DNA from: Notamacropus eugenii
Lineage: Eukaryota; Chordata; Mammalia; Diprotodontia; Macropodidae
Assembly (NCBI RefSeq): GCF_028372415.1
Contig: NC_092878.1
Location: 30,967,903 to 31,031,902 of the forward strand
DNA length: 64,000 bases
Direction of reading: 5' to 3'
In this document: positions 44,081-57,559 of the stretch, in pieces
Position numbering within the stretch: position 1 is the first letter of the stretch
Layout: each line of letters starts with the position of its first letter
Program-made: the position numbers and the translations under genes
Notes under the pieces: generated by a model
Told to the model about the DNA's origin: nothing
What the model saw: only the letters and a program-made list of their open reading frames with translations
Databases searched by the model: none

Positions 44081-45004
44081 AACATATGCCAGTGTGTACC
44101 GGTAGAAGGAGTTTCCTTACTAGGAACTTCCTCTATTCATGAAAGCAATGTTCTGGACCAAAAAAATATTTTAATCTACTACTCTCAAAAAAGAAAATCA
44201 TGCAGTTCAAGATAGGAAGAAGTCATTTTTCTGCTCAGTTTAAAAAACAAAACTGTCAGTCTATTTCACAGAGAATTTAGAAAATGTCTTATTATGAGCT
44301 TAGTGTCATAGAAATGCCCTTTGATCTTGGCCATTTTATGACTGTCATCACCATAGTAACAAGGTATGCTAGTTGCCTTTACCTAGTGGAGCTACGAGAA
44401 GATATGGCGGCTTTCCCATTCACTCAGCAAGGAGTCCTCCAGGGTACAGGTGTCTGGAAGAAACCATATTGGTCCTTTTCCTTGTGAATTGTCTCACACA
44501 ATTCACAAGCTCTGGAGAGCTCTATTTCCACATCAGTCAAAGACTAAGGAATTTCTGTTCCTTGAATGTCTTGTAAGGAACCTCTGTCAAAGTTGGCTGT
44601 AAGCCAACCTTCAAAATTACATTTTGTTGGTACAGCCACAGTCAGCTAACATTTATTAAGTACCTACTGTGTGCCAGGCACTAAGCACTGCTTTAACATA
44701 AGACACATGGAGTAATGAGTAAAAGGAAACATTCAGTCATATGTTCTAATACCTTGTCAATCACTTCCAGACAGTTTTTGATCTCCAAATGGTTTTCCCT
44801 CAATACCCACCACCATTTTCTTTTTTTCAGGCCAACCCTCTTTCCTTCTATACTATACCTTATATTTCTTTAGAGGTTTTCTCCCATGAAATCCAAAGGC
44901 ATTTGTAGCTATTAATTCATTGATTCTCACAATGTCCATGTCAAGCAGGTGGGAGGTCAATGTCACGCCATATTATTTCCCAAGTTAATGCATTTAAAAG
45001 TATA

Positions 45005-45780
45005 TTGTTGTTATTCAGTTGGATGGGATTGTTTCCCCCCCCCCCGAATTCTTCATATTCCTCATTTCTTGTTGATGTTCAGTTGTGTTTGACTGTTCGG
45101 GACTCCATTTGGGATTTTTGTGAGAAAGATATTGGAGGAGTTTGCCATTTTCTTCTCCAGCTCATTTTACAGATGAGGAAACAGGATTAAGTAACTTGCC
45201 CAGGATCACACTGCTAGTGTCTGAGGCCAGATTTGAACTCAGGGAGATGAGTCTTCGTGACTCCAGGACCAACACTACCCACTGCATCACCTAGTTTCAC
45301 TGTAGGGCATATATACCAAAGGGAGGTAAATTAAGTCAAACAAAAAAAATCAATAAGGATTTAGTAAGTGCTTATTATCTGCTGGGGATACAAAGAAAGG
45401 CAAAAAGTAGTCTCCGCTATTGAGTAGTACATAGCCTAGTGGAGGAAACAATATACAAACAACTGTCTACAAGTAAATAAATATGATAAATTGTAGGTAA
45501 TCTCAGAAGGAAGGCGCTGGTAACAAGGGAGCCGGGCAAAGGCTTCTTGCAGAAAGTTGAGACTTGAAGGAAGTGGGGGATGCTGGGAGGCAGAGAAAGG
45601 GAAGGAGTCATGGGGGACAGCCAGGGAAGGTGCATGGAGCTGGGAGGTGGAGTGTTTTGTTAAAAAAAACCCACAAAACCTCAGCAAGATGGGCATTGTC
45701 CTTGAACTGTAGGACAGATGGAGAGAAGGAGACTAGAAAGACAGGAAAGGGCCAGGTTATGAAAAATGCTTTCTTTATGG
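45005..45780. repeat. Marsupial SINE (+) followed by antisense L2
   Basis: 45005-45300: 'gatattggaggagtttgcca', 'cattttacagatgaggaaac', 'atttgaactcagggagatg'. 45330-45780: 'gtaagtgcttattatctgct', 'agatggagagaaggagacta', typical of the minus-strand L2 copies. Confidence 0.65.
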
Positions 45781-46319
45781 TCCATTAAATTTGCTATTTC
45801 TTAAAAAAAAGTTTTTATTGAGGTCTTTTTCTACCACATCACCATGGTTTCCCCTAGTATCCTTTCCCCTCTCCCTTCCAGAGGAACAAAGGAAGGAAAT
45901 ATGCTGGGGTTTTTGAATATAATAAAGAAAATAACCAAAAAAAAAATCAACGTAACAGATCAATACCTTGAAAAAGTCTGAAAATGTGCAACATACAGTT
46001 CTTATGTACCTCTATGGCCAAGATCAAAAAACATTTCTGTTACACTAAGGATTTGGATTAGATGACTTCTGGGCTCTCTGAGCCTATGAACCTCTCCAGA
46101 CTTGGTCCTGGCCTTCAAATGACAGATGTGTAGTCATATCTGCTAGATTTCTTTTTTAAGGACCATACCTTAAACCCAAATCACTCTGGCTCTCATTAAC
46201 TGTCCCACCATAGGTTCCAGCTCAAGTCTCATTTGGTCTTTGGGCTCTGATGGCTCTGAGTGAGTATAAATTGCAATGGTCTCTGTTTTGGCCAGAAACC
46301 CTGACAGTCTTCCCCTCCC

Positions 46320-46640
46320 AAATTGATTTTTTTTGCTTTGGGTAGGTAAAAGTGGCCTTTCTTTGCCTCATTTCTCACCTAGCTTTAATCACTGAATGGA
46401 TGTTGCTTGAGTCAGAGACCTGGGAAAGACCTTAGCTTAAAAAAGGCCAAGGTCTCCTATTGCATTGGGGCCATCCCTAGTCTTCCTGATCTATATCTTG
46501 CCACTTGCACCCAGATGTCTCTGGAGGGGAGAGAGAGGCTGGTTATTTTGTACAGCCCTGCCCCAGTTAACAATTCACTTGCAAGTCATGATGTCATGGT
46601 TGTCTTTAAGAATGAAAGACAATCAACCTACTACGTTAAG
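46320..46640 (+). repeat. Lineage-specific marsupial SINE
   Basis: 'gggaaagaccttagctta', 'aaggccaaggtctcctattg', 'agatgtctctggagggga', 'tgcaagtcatgatgtcatgg'. The same family appears at 40050 (reverse) and at the right window edge (63735-64000). Confidence 0.65.
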
Positions 46641-46659
46641 CTCTGGGAATACAAACACG

Positions 46660-47770
46660 ATGAATGAAATAATCCCTCTTCTCAAAAAGTTTATGCTCTA
46701 ATGAGAGAGACAACAAATACACACACACATATAGACACATATATACATACATACTGAGAATAATAAAGAGAATGAAAACAAAGTAGTTTAATATAAAGTA
46801 GAGAGGGAGGGGTGGTGGTGCTAGAATGTGGAAAGACCATGTAAAAGGTCTTCAGCGATGTCTTGAAGGAAGAGAGGAATTTTGTAATGTAGAGATAAGT
46901 AGGTATTATATTCCAGGCATGAAGGATAACCATGAAGGAGAAGGAGATCATTGTGAGGAATAAAGTGGCCTCAATTTTCCAGGCAAAGTATGGGAGGCTT
47001 GAGAGAAGAAAAGGTTTGGAATAGCTTCTCTGGAATTGTGAGTTGGGAATTCAGTTAGGAAGGAATTAAATCATAACAGTAGTCAGCATTTATATAACAC
47101 TTTAAGATGTACAAAGCATGGTAAATATTTCATTCATTTTATCCTCACAAAAACCCTGGGAGGCAATTGTTTGCATTTTACTAAAGACAAAGCAGAGGCA
47201 GACAAATTAAGTGACTTACCCAAAGTCTCTGAGCTAATCAGGAAGACTCATTTTCCTGAGTTCAAATATGGCTGTGTGACCCTGGGTAAGTCATTTGATC
47301 CTGTTTGCCTTGGTTTCCTCATCTATAAGTGATCTGGAGAAGGAAATGGCAAACCACTCTATTATCTTTGCCAACAAAACCCCAAATGGGGATCACGCAG
47401 AGTCAGATCTGACTGAAAAATGACTTAACAACAACACAGCAACACTCTTCTGTCTAGTTACCTCCTAATAATGATAATAACTATGCCACAATTATATATA
47501 CCATATATATACACACATATGTGTGCATATATGTGTATGTAGGTGTGTATATATGTGTATGCACACATACATATTCAAATACACACCAGTAGGTAGGTGC
47601 TATTATGATCCCAATTTTAAAGGTGAGGAAACTGAGACACAGGTTAAGTGACTTGCCCAGGATCATACAGGTAAGTGTCTGAGACAAGATTTGAACTCAG
47701 GTCTTCCGAATTCCATGTTTAACTCCCTATTCTCTGTACCACTAGCTGCCAGTGAGGGTCCAGCTGAAGC
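46660..47770. repeat. L2 fragment and three SINEs
   Basis: 46660-47060 antisense L2-like. 47075-47260 core SINE. 47262-47445 SINE with 'ctggagaaggaaatggcaaa'. 47590-47765 SINE with 'acttgcccaggatcataca'. A CA/TATA-rich simple repeat is at 46715-46750 and a TATG-rich one at 47495-47580. Confidence 0.55.
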
Positions 47771-50700
47771 TAGATAACACAAATTTATAGTGAATCCAGT
47801 TGGTTTCCCTTGCATTATGAGAAATCATTGAGAAAATGACACAGTCATTTGGAGCTCACAAAGAGGGAGCTGCAATTCTCGATTTCACCACAAGAGGACA
47901 GCAGCTGCATCTTATTTGTAGGTAAGAGGAAAGCCACACAAAGTGAACCGGTCAGGCACTGTACATTTGGAGGCCCTGTGGGTCCCTGGGAAGCCTCAGC
48001 TGATTTTTGTTTTCAGAGGACCAGAAAAATCACCCTATTTCCAGGTCATCTGTGGTGTGGTGAACCCTAAGATCTAATAGGACTGGATCACAGGTTTTAC
48101 AGTTGAAATGGAAACTGATATTTGTTTGGTCCTTTAGGTCATCCTGGACCCACCATTCTCTATGTGCCCCTCCAGTTAGCTCTCCATCCTTTCCTCTGCC
48201 ACTGAGCTCAGAGGATGTGCCAGGGCCACTCTGGACCGAAGCAAACTGCTTCATTAGAGCTACACTAGGAATACAAGAACGAAATGCCTTCATCCTTTCT
48301 TCCTCTATGTTGCGTATCAGCTTGCATGTATGAGCTGGAGCTGTTTCCCTAGCATTATTTTAAGTACGTAACAGTGGTGACTTTTACATTTTTCGTCTGT
48401 GTAACTTTTCAGCTTTATACTGTATAAGATAATGAAATCCTGCTTCTAAAGCCTAGAAAATGTCCTTTTTTTCTGTTTGCGTTATTATTAAAATTTTGGA
48501 TAAACTGGATAAGATGACATCTAAAGTCTCATGATTCTGGTCAGACCATGGAAAGGCTCATGTGAGTTGCTCATTTTATACTTGAAGTCTAACCACCATT
48601 GTACTTCTGAATTTCCAGATAAAATGACTGTTTGAATGAGAAAGTCGGGGACCTGTGTGTTTTAAGAAGAATGATTGATTTTAACATGGAAGTGATAACC
48701 TTCACTTTTTGCCATATCACTAAGTGCCCATACTTATTGGTTACACACCAATGTGAACAAGATTGATCCTGGCAAAATTGTGAAGTGAGCAGAGCTGGTC
48801 TACTTTGGTAATTCTCTCATATCTAGACTCTTGAAGACACTTACTTGGCTCTGCCTTTTGGAGTAATTCATTGGCAAGTAGCAGTAATTCCCAAATAAAT
48901 CAGTGGATTATGTTTATTCCTCTGTAGTAGCATTAGCATATATGAGAAATACTTCTGGGAAAAGGGTTTTGATTTGAATAATTTAGGGAAAGTAGATATA
49001 GAAGGCCCTATAACCTAACTACTCCTTGGCTTGTGCTAAGTGAGGCAATCTTTCTGGGTCTCAGTGATCCCTTGGGGAAACTGGAATAATCATGTACAAC
49101 TTTTTGTATTGGAACATTGTTTCCCAGACCATATTTCCCAGAATCCTGGTATTCCAAATGATTCAGAAAGGAGTTCAGGGAGAAAATTTCCAATGTCAGC
49201 AATATTTCCAGCCCCCCCTCCCCCCAAAAAATTTGCTATTAAGTATTGCATGTACTTAAAACTTTTACGTGTGCCATTTTTAAAATGTGAAAAGGGTTTA
49301 AGTTTTTTCTTTCTTTCTTTCTTTTTTGTGCTTTAAAATTTCCAACACTTTATCTTTGGAGTTTTGTATTGTATACATTTACCATGACCCTTGTCCAGCA
49401 TTTCTTGGTTCTGTCCATATATTTCAAGCTGAAAATCTGTGATATAATTAAGTGTGGAAACCCCTGTCCTGCAGAAACAACTGGCAAAATGGGAACATTT
49501 TGTGTAAATAAATTATTATTCATAATATTCTAATAGAGTAGTAAAAATGATTTTAGTTGCTTGGTTGCCAACGAACTCCTTTCTAAGGGGATATACCCCA
49601 ATTATCCAAATCAAGGAGAAAGTTTAATGTGAATAATATAAAACAATAGATACTCCCTAGTTCATTTTGGAATGCAGACACAAATTCACTCAGGCTCAAA
49701 TCCTCTGTGCCCAAGTCTGATTTCACTCCCAGCTCAGGGCTAGTTGGGTAATAGGGCTGAGGCAGGAAGCCCATGTTTTCCCAGATAATCTCCAACAATG
49801 AATGCAGACGGATATAGGAGGACTCCAGCTTACCAATGGGTTGTGTTCCCAAAATCCATTTCTAAGTGGTTTGGAACTCAGAATGGATTTTTCCATAAAA
49901 TCAGTATATAATGTGTGTGTGGGGGGAGGGAGGGGAGGGTTGGGATGTGGGAGAGGAAGGGGGGATAGAGTTGAGAAAGTACAAAGATAAATGTTTTTTT
50001 TTCCTAAATATCAGCAAAAATCAGCATCAGCAGTAGGAAGACCTCTGTCTTCACTAAAACAGAAGTATCTTCATTTAAAACAATGAAGATGACCATGGTA
50101 GATACCTATGGTGGTCATACAAATCCTTGTTTCATCCTCTGATAGGTGTTGCAATTCAAAGGATCCCTGGACAAATTTATCTCTTTGCATCTACCAAGGA
50201 CTCTTTTACGATCTTAATTCATGGGACCTTATTAGAAGATGCCTTTGATGTTGCATTTTGATCTAGAGTTTCACATGTTTTTTTCATAATCAACAAATGG
50301 CAATCAATGAGATCTTATGTTCCTTAGACAAATTTTGGTTCCTTATGTTTCCTATAGTCAGTCTAGATTGAGTGTTTCGAAAAAATGTGCCCGTTCCCAT
50401 CTCGTATTTTCATCAAGCGTACTTTTCATAGTATGTAGATCATTCTCACAAAGATTTTATAAAGATGAGAAAACAAGCATTTGGGTCAGTAGTTACTGAT
50501 GTCTTAATTGCTCTATAAAAATAATACCATTTGTGATACCTCCTCTCTTCCCTAGGTCATTTGGTATTTTCAGTGCTTTCTGATATTTTCAAAAATGATC
50601 CCTAGGTTCTTGCAAAATTGTGTTACCAACAACATAAGCCTCTTTTGTGCATACTTTGTTTTGGTGAAACTTGTATTGTTTTCATCTCTGTAGTGTCAAT

Positions 50701-50940
50701 TTTATTTTCTTATAGAGCATGGCAAGGGCTGAATTCTGTGTTTTCATGATCAGCAATGATGAAAATGATTGGCCATAGAAATGTTGACAGATCTGTTCCA
50801 TTTTTTTGTCTGTTTCTTTTTCTTCTTCCAGTTTCAAACTTTCTACATATTCCTATTCATTGTTCTTCACTGTTTTGTGAAATGATCCTGCTTAGAATTA
50901 ACATCTGTGCAAGTCACAAATCTTGAAATATTAAAGAAGG
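47770..50940. other. No gene recognised
   Basis: About 3.2 kb with no clear exon. 50140-50760 is AT-rich, repeat-like text without a clear family (possibly old RTE/BovB). Short CTTT tract at 49308-49325 and a G-rich run at 49915-49970. Confidence 0.4.
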
Positions 50941-51004
50941 GTAATAGTGTAGTTTGTATCCCCGAACCTATTCAATTTGACATTGAGAGGGAGCTAGTTA
51001 GAAT

Positions 51005-51280
51005 TGTGATAGGTAGCTGTTCGATATACTGGGTGATACTCTGGACTAGAGTAAGGAAGACCTGAATTCAAATCCTACCTCAGATACTTACTAGCTATGT
51101 GACCCTGGGCAACTCACTAAACTACTCTCAGCCTCAGTTTTCTGACTTGTTAAATGAGGATAATAATGGTTTCTATTACATTGGCTTGAAATGAGGATCC
51201 CATGACATAGCATATATAAAGTGCATGGCAGACCTTAAAATGCTATATAAATGTTAGCTGCTATTATTATTAGTTAGAGC
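51005..51280 (+). repeat. Full-length MIR-like SINE
   Basis: About 275 bp in full order: 'gaattcaaatcctacctcag', 'tgtgaccctgggcaactcac', 'ctcagttttctgacttgtta', 'aaatgctatataaatgttag'. Confidence 0.75.
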
Positions 51281-51339
51281 AAGTCAGCTTGGAATGAACA
51301 CTATTTCATATCTGCATAAATCCCTCACTTAGTGCATAT

Positions 51340-52770
51340 TCATTCAGTGTTCATTATTTTGACAGGCATCGATCAAGCTGATATTACATGTAAAACTATC
51401 TGCTAGGTGTTGAGTATTCATTTAAAAAATGACATACTCTCTTTGCTCAATGAATTTATAGCCTAAGCGGGAGGGGATAACCTGGAGGTGAATAAATACA
51501 ATGCAGAGTAAACGTGCAAAGGAGGTAACTATTTGAAGTATTTTGACAAGATCACTTTCAAGTGGGAGGATCAAGAAAGTTGATACCTGTACTGATTCTA
51601 TAAGAGAAAGGAGGAGGAAAGAATTTAAATAGGTGGAAATGAGAAGGCAGCGTATGCCAAAACTGTCTGCATTTGTGTGCAAGATAAGAGCAAGGTAATG
51701 TGGGTATTGGAGAGCTGACTGCTCTGGAACCCCAGCTCCCTTCCATCTACTTGGGTTGGTATAATCCTTCTCTGTTTGGGAGGTAACAGTAGTAACCCTA
51801 GGATTGGTGGAAAACCACATGCAGGTTTGTTTACATGATCTTTTAGGGGGAGATTTGTTCATTAGGAAATGCACAGACAAACTTACTTCTTAGATCAAAT
51901 TGGTACAAATGCCTTGAGTTCCATAGCTCAGGAAGAAAGTTATTGGAGTAGGCTGAAGAGATTTGAAAGATCACAAGCTTGGCCCCAGAGTTATAAAATT
52001 AATCCTTGCCCCTAAGTTGTAGTGTTCCTTGGGACTCTAGTGTGAGAAGGAGGGAGTGCACAGGGGAGATGCCAGTGTATTAACCAAGGCACTAAAATTA
52101 ATTGTATAGTAGTGTAGAGAGCCTGCAAGTCAAGAGACCTCAGTTCAAGTGCTCATTTAGCCATTAACTAGGTGGGTCATACTAGTCCAATTATTTAATA
52201 TCTCTGTATCTTTTTGCTCCTGTATAAAGTAGCAACAGTTCTTATGTACCTACATCATACTCTTGTCACAGGGTGTACAGGATGTTCAGGGAGGACAGAC
52301 ACCTCTGAGGTGAGGGATTGTCAAACCCTTTTCAGGGCTGCTTATCCACCTCTGGTATCCACCTCTTACCCACCTCTCACGTGCAGCTTCCATGACTCTG
52401 TGTTGACCACACTGGTCTGAGAGCCAGAAGCCAGAGGGAGGCTCTTCTGAATCCCTGAGTTCCTAATTTTTGTCTTCTGATCTTGTTGCTTGATAGGGTG
52501 CCTTACTGAGTGGCAGGTGCTCAAGGAAATTGAGAATGTCATTCCATCAGTCAGCCAGCAGGCATTTACTAAGTACATACTACTGTTCTGAGGAATACAA
52601 AGAAAAAATTAAAAAGCAGTCCCTAACATAAAAAAGTTCACATTTTTATGGGGGAGATAAACTTGTACACAAATGGGTACCTACAGGATACAGAACATAT
52701 GGAATTAATCATTGAGGGGGGAGACATTAGCAGTTGGGGAGGTCAGGTAAGTAGGGAAGTTATTTGCTAG
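51340..52770. repeat. L2 fragments and a MIR
   Basis: 51400-51700 and 52555-52765 carry antisense L2-type text ('tttactaagtacatactact', 'tgggggagataaacttgtac'). 52110-52265 is a diverged MIR. The intervening parts are not recognised. Confidence 0.45.
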
Positions 52771-54489
52771 ATGAACCTGAAAAAGAACAAAGCCAATCAT
52801 ATGAACAGATTTGGCTCAGCCTAGGTAAAGGAATGATGCTTACTGTAAGGTTAAAATGACCTTAGAGTATTAGGACTTTCTGGTTCTAATCATAATTAAG
52901 TTTTATCATTCCAGTAGTGGTTCTCCTTTGGTACTCTGTTAACATCATCCTTCTCCTGGGCCTTTTCACAGAGATTGTGACTGATATAGCTACCAGATGC
53001 TAGACCTGTTGAAGCCTGTGAAAGGCAATCTACCAGTTTTCTGGTGATTTTTGAAGATTTTTGATTGTTTATCAACAAGTCATATTGTCTCTTAAGGCGA
53101 GCAACCAACATTAACTTCCCAAATATCAGCAATAGACAGGAGAATTGGGGCAAATCTTTTGCTGAAAATGAGCATAAGATATCTGCCCCTGGAACCTAAC
53201 TGTGGAGTTTCTCTATCTTCTCCCCTGCCTCTTTTTAATTTCAATCCACAGTGAATCATGAGAAGGACCGTTTGCTGAGGGCCATTCAAACTCTGAATAG
53301 TAGCTGGTCACTGAAGTGTGCAAAAATGTGGCAGTGCTAAAGGTGCTATTGTCTTAAAATAAGGGAAGAATAAGGCCAAGCAGTTGTCCTGACAGTAAAT
53401 GATACTTTATAATCATATTAGAAGGATTTCTGTGTGTATGCGTTCAGCAGAATGTTTGGCAGTTAGCTTCCATTTAACTAGATTTATATATAGCACACAG
53501 GAGTCTTTTAAGTGCCTTCGTTTTTTTTATGGGACAAGCTTTGGTGCCGAGGGGTCTGGTCTAGGGACAAGCAGAGACTCCCTGCATTTAAGAGAGTGGT
53601 CAAGTTATCCATCTCAAGGTCCATGATTACAATAGGATCTATGGCAATGTCCCAAATGCAGCTTATCTAGACCAGTCCTCCTGACTTCCCTCAAACCTGG
53701 CCTGTAGCCTGGGACAAGCCAGGCAAACTCTCTGGGACTCAGTGACCCTATTTGGTGAATGGGAATAGTGCCATGCAACCTGATCTCCTTGAGAAGTTGC
53801 CAGTAAAAATGACTGGCAAACACAAAGGAAAACAGGAAAATGTCATACAAATACTTGCTGTTATTATTAGTAATATTTGCATAGCTTTTCCTCTGAGGCT
53901 TCACACAGTGCTTTGTTCTTCCATTCTCTAATGCCATTTTCAAGTAATATTTCTGTATCATAATCATCTTTGTGTTTAATCCTCTACAGTTCTTTAGAAG
54001 ATTCCCTCTCATTCCAAGCTGAAATTTCCCTTGGCATCATCCACAGTCAGTTTTTAGTACCTGCTAAGCCCCAGGAGTCATCCTGCCATCTTTCTGGCAT
54101 GATGGTTGTGTCAACATGCTTCCAGGAAGGATTTTCTAAACTTTGTATCTCTTTCAATTGCTAGCATACAATAAGTGCTTAATATATTACACCATAAAAC
54201 AGGGTAAGAGCCAGATGACCACTTGTCAGGGGTAAAAAAGGCAGTAATGTGGAAGAGACTACTTTGATTGGGTCATCAAATGGCACTGTTGGCCCCTGAC
54301 AACTTGATAGGTTGTATGGATGTAGGGAGTATGGGAGTCTACTGGAGGAGAAAGAGTAGAATAAAGCTTATCATGGATGATGAGAAGACATATAGCATTT
54401 GTATATGCCCATGATATTCCTAAGGCAGATGTATGTCTTCTCAACTTGGGCAGGGGCTCAGACTGTAAATGCCAGCCATTCCCAGTGGC

Positions 54490-54755
54490 TAGCATGTTAT
54501 TATTGTGCAGCATTTTAGTTGTGTCCAATTTTCCTAGCTTCATTTGGGGTTCCCTTGCCAAAGATACTGGAGTGGTTTACCATTTCCTTCTCCAGTTCAT
54601 TTTGAAGATGAGGAAACTGAGGCAAACAGGGTTAAGTGACTTGCCCAGGATCACACAACTAGTAAGTGCCTGATGCCAGATTTGAACTCAGGAAGATGAG
54701 TCTTCCTGACTCCAGGCCTGGCACTTTATCTACTGCACCACCCAGCTGCCTTTGG
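54490..54755 (+). repeat. Marsupial SINE, well preserved
   Basis: 'aaagatactggagtggttta', 'aaacagggttaagtgacttg', 'gccagatttgaactcagga', 'cactttatctactgcaccac'. Nearly the whole consensus; relatively young. Confidence 0.8.
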
Positions 54756-55264
54756 GTAGTATAGACTTTTGCTAATTGTGGGTCGTTACTTAGTGTTACT
54801 TACTGATTAGAGTTATATTACTGGGAAATACTGCTCCTCTCAGGAAGATAAGTCAAATAGATGATCTTCAAGGGTCCAGCACTGCCAGGAGTGGCTGGAA
54901 AATAAATGACAAGTGATTGGCCTAAGGTATAGTTAAAGAGTGATGGAAAGAGGAATGCTTTCTCTGAATATGGGTTTGGAGAAGAACTCTTGCCTAAGGA
55001 ACCACGGTTGCTGACATGTTCTATACAAAACTTTTTTTAGCTTTGAACCATATGAAAGCTCTTGTGTGAGAAGGAAGGATTATGATTTGGTTGTTTCTAT
55101 CACGTTTGCATACTTGGGCTCCGCTCATTGGCAGTGTGTCACCTTTGAATCAGAAGGACAGCAACATATATCAGTGGGTAGCAAAATCAATGACTTGGTC
55201 TTCTTTAATGTATAGGTGGCAAGTGTTTATCACATAGGTGCCATATCTGTATGTGTAGTAGGAG

Positions 55265-56335
55265 AAACAGCATTGGAACTGAAGTCAAAGAATTGGAATT
55301 ATAATCCTGGCTTTGCCATGGGCTGGAGGTGGGCCTTAGGCAAGTGGTTTAGCTTTCTCTGCATCTGTTTTCTCATTGGTAAGATGGAAATAATACAGTC
55401 CTACCAACTCCTATTGAATTGTAGTGAAGATGCAGTGAGAATGTATATGACAGTGCTCTGAAAAGCATGCTACTATCCATTCGTTTTTCAGCTGTTGTCC
55501 AATTCTTCATGACGTCATTTAGGGTTTTCTTGCAAACATACTGGAGTGGTTTGCCATTTCCTTCTCCAACACATTTGACCAATAAAGAAACTGAGGCAAA
55601 CAGAGTTAAGTGACTTGCCCAGAGTCACACAGCTAGAAAAGTGTCTTAGGTCAGATCTGATCTTAGGAAGAACAATGTTCCTGACTCCAGACCAACACTC
55701 TTACCTACTGTGCCACCCTGCTCTAAAAAGTACACATTACTATACAAAAGCCAATGAATTAGAATAAAATGATAAGTGAATGTTAGGGATAAAAATTATC
55801 CTAGAGTACTCCATCTACCTTATTTTACTGATGGACAAATTGAGGCTTAGGAAAGTTAAGTGATTTGACTAATGTCACATGAATAGTTGGTGGCAGGTTG
55901 AGGACTAGAATGCAGAATGTGAGAGCTGATGGGACCAACCCCACCTGGTTTCAACAGTTGGGAAACTGAGGCTCAGCACTTACCCAAGGTAATAGTTATT
56001 TAGTAGCAGCTTGTCTTACTCCACATCCAATATATTTTCTGTTCTTTTGCACCATGAAGCACATAAGGCAGCTAAATGGAATACTGGAAAGAGCACTGGG
56101 TTCTGAACCAGGAAGGTATCTTTGTGAGTTCAAATCCGTTCTTAGAAACCTTTTTGCTGTGTGACCCTGAGCAAGTCACCACCCTGTTTGCCTTAGTTTC
56201 CTCATCTATAAAATGAGCTGGAGAAGGAAATGGCAAATCACTCCAGTATCTTTGCCAAGAAAATCTCAAACAGAGTCACAGAGAGTCAGACTGAAAAAAG
56301 ACTGAAAAATGACTTAATAACATAGCACATATAAA
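55265..56335 (+). repeat. Cluster of four SINEs
   Basis: 55265-55475 MIR; 55475-55725 SINE ('gtttgccatttccttctcca'); 55800-55990 MIR3-like; 56055-56335 SINE ('gtgtgaccctgagcaagtca', 'aaggaaatggcaaatcact'). Confidence 0.65.
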
Positions 56336-56664
56336 CTTGGGGCTCCCTCTCAACCCTGACTTAAAGGTCCAGAAGGTGCCTGTAGGTTGCTTTTCAGAGT
56401 CTAGGGGTAGCCCTAAGGTGTTGGGGCTGTTTTCTAATGCTATGGCTTATGAGCACTACTGTTATGTTTCTTACCATGATGATCAGTTGTTATTAATTAA
56501 CCCTTTTAGAAAAAGGGTTTTCTTTTACAAAGGTAGTAGATAGTAAGAACAGTTGGTAGAAAACAGCCTTCCCCCAAAGTCTGCGATACACTTTTCCATC
56601 ACTACATACAGAGTCCAGGATAAAAAGCAGATTCAGACTCTAGAACACATGGCAAAGGAGTAAC

Positions 56665-57010
56665 TCATAGTTCCTGAAAATTCTGTAATTCTGAAGGTGA
56701 TTCCTTTAGGTGAAGTATAGTTTTTCTGCTGGAATCTTTGTAGACCTTTGAATCTATTTCCTCATCATGTTCAGTCTTGCCCTTGACTTTCAACACAGAC
56801 GTTGTCACCAGCCAATCCTGGGGCACTTCTAGGATGTTGATGGTAAGTGGTAAGGTGGAAAATCTAAAATCTTTGGGTCTTTTGCAGCTTGAAGGGGGGT
56901 ACTCCTTCAGCTGGGGTGGGAGGAGACCTAGGCCACAGATGAAATGTTCTTCTCCCTCCAAGTCCAAGTGATTCCTTTTTATCTCTTCCTCTTCTTCCTT
57001 GTCATATATT
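56665..57010 (-). other. Unidentified coding-like open frame
   Basis: The minus strand holds about 110 open codons from a stop near 57010 to a TGA-free run ending at TAG/TGA near 56665: an acidic run (KEEEEEIKRNHLDLEGEE), then HFICGLGLLPPQLKEYPPSS, FRFSTLPLTINILEVPQDWL and an ESPSELQNFQEL end. The composition (Pro/Leu-rich middle, acidic start, mixed codons) looks like a C-terminal protein exon or a retrocopy rather than SINE or L2 translation. I do not recognise the family. A splice acceptor before the acidic run is not obvious. It may be a gene fragment or chance. Confidence 0.3.
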
Positions 57011-57559
57011 CAAGTATTCAGGTTCTAAAGTAACTCTCTGGTAGTATGTAGGTCCCACAAGGTGTTGCCAAGTCCCTCATTCAAATAGAACCATCTTCTC
57101 GTAGCATCTAGTTGAAATGTCTTTGATTTAAGGAGGTGTCCAGTCCTTATTCACACCTAGCTCTGGTTGACTGATTCTATGAAAAAGTGTTGTCATTATC
57201 ATTAGATCTCCTAATTTCCATCCAGATTCTTTTTCCATCATGCCATTGTGTTTTGTTTTGTTTTTTTTTAATTCTAAAAGCTCGAAAGAATGTTAGAAGT
57301 TCATCTAGCCCAGTTAGGCTAGTTGACAGGAAAATTAGCAACTTATATTTGTATGGTGCTTAAGGCACACAAAGGGATCTCATTACCTTGAGGTATGTAG
57401 TTTAAATCTATCCTTATTTTATATATAAGGAAACTGAGAGTCACATAACAATTGGCTTTCTCATTCCCATAGCTAATTCATATGTTGAATCCCAGAATTG
57501 AAAGGGACATACAGGCCATCTCAATTCTGTCCACAATTTCTCTGACAGATAGTAATATA

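Noticed and set aside
56490-56520. Terminator-like hairpin aaccctttt/aaaagggtt with T-run
   Set aside because: Bacterial terminators are meaningless in a mammalian nuclear locus, and the stem is only 9 bp.
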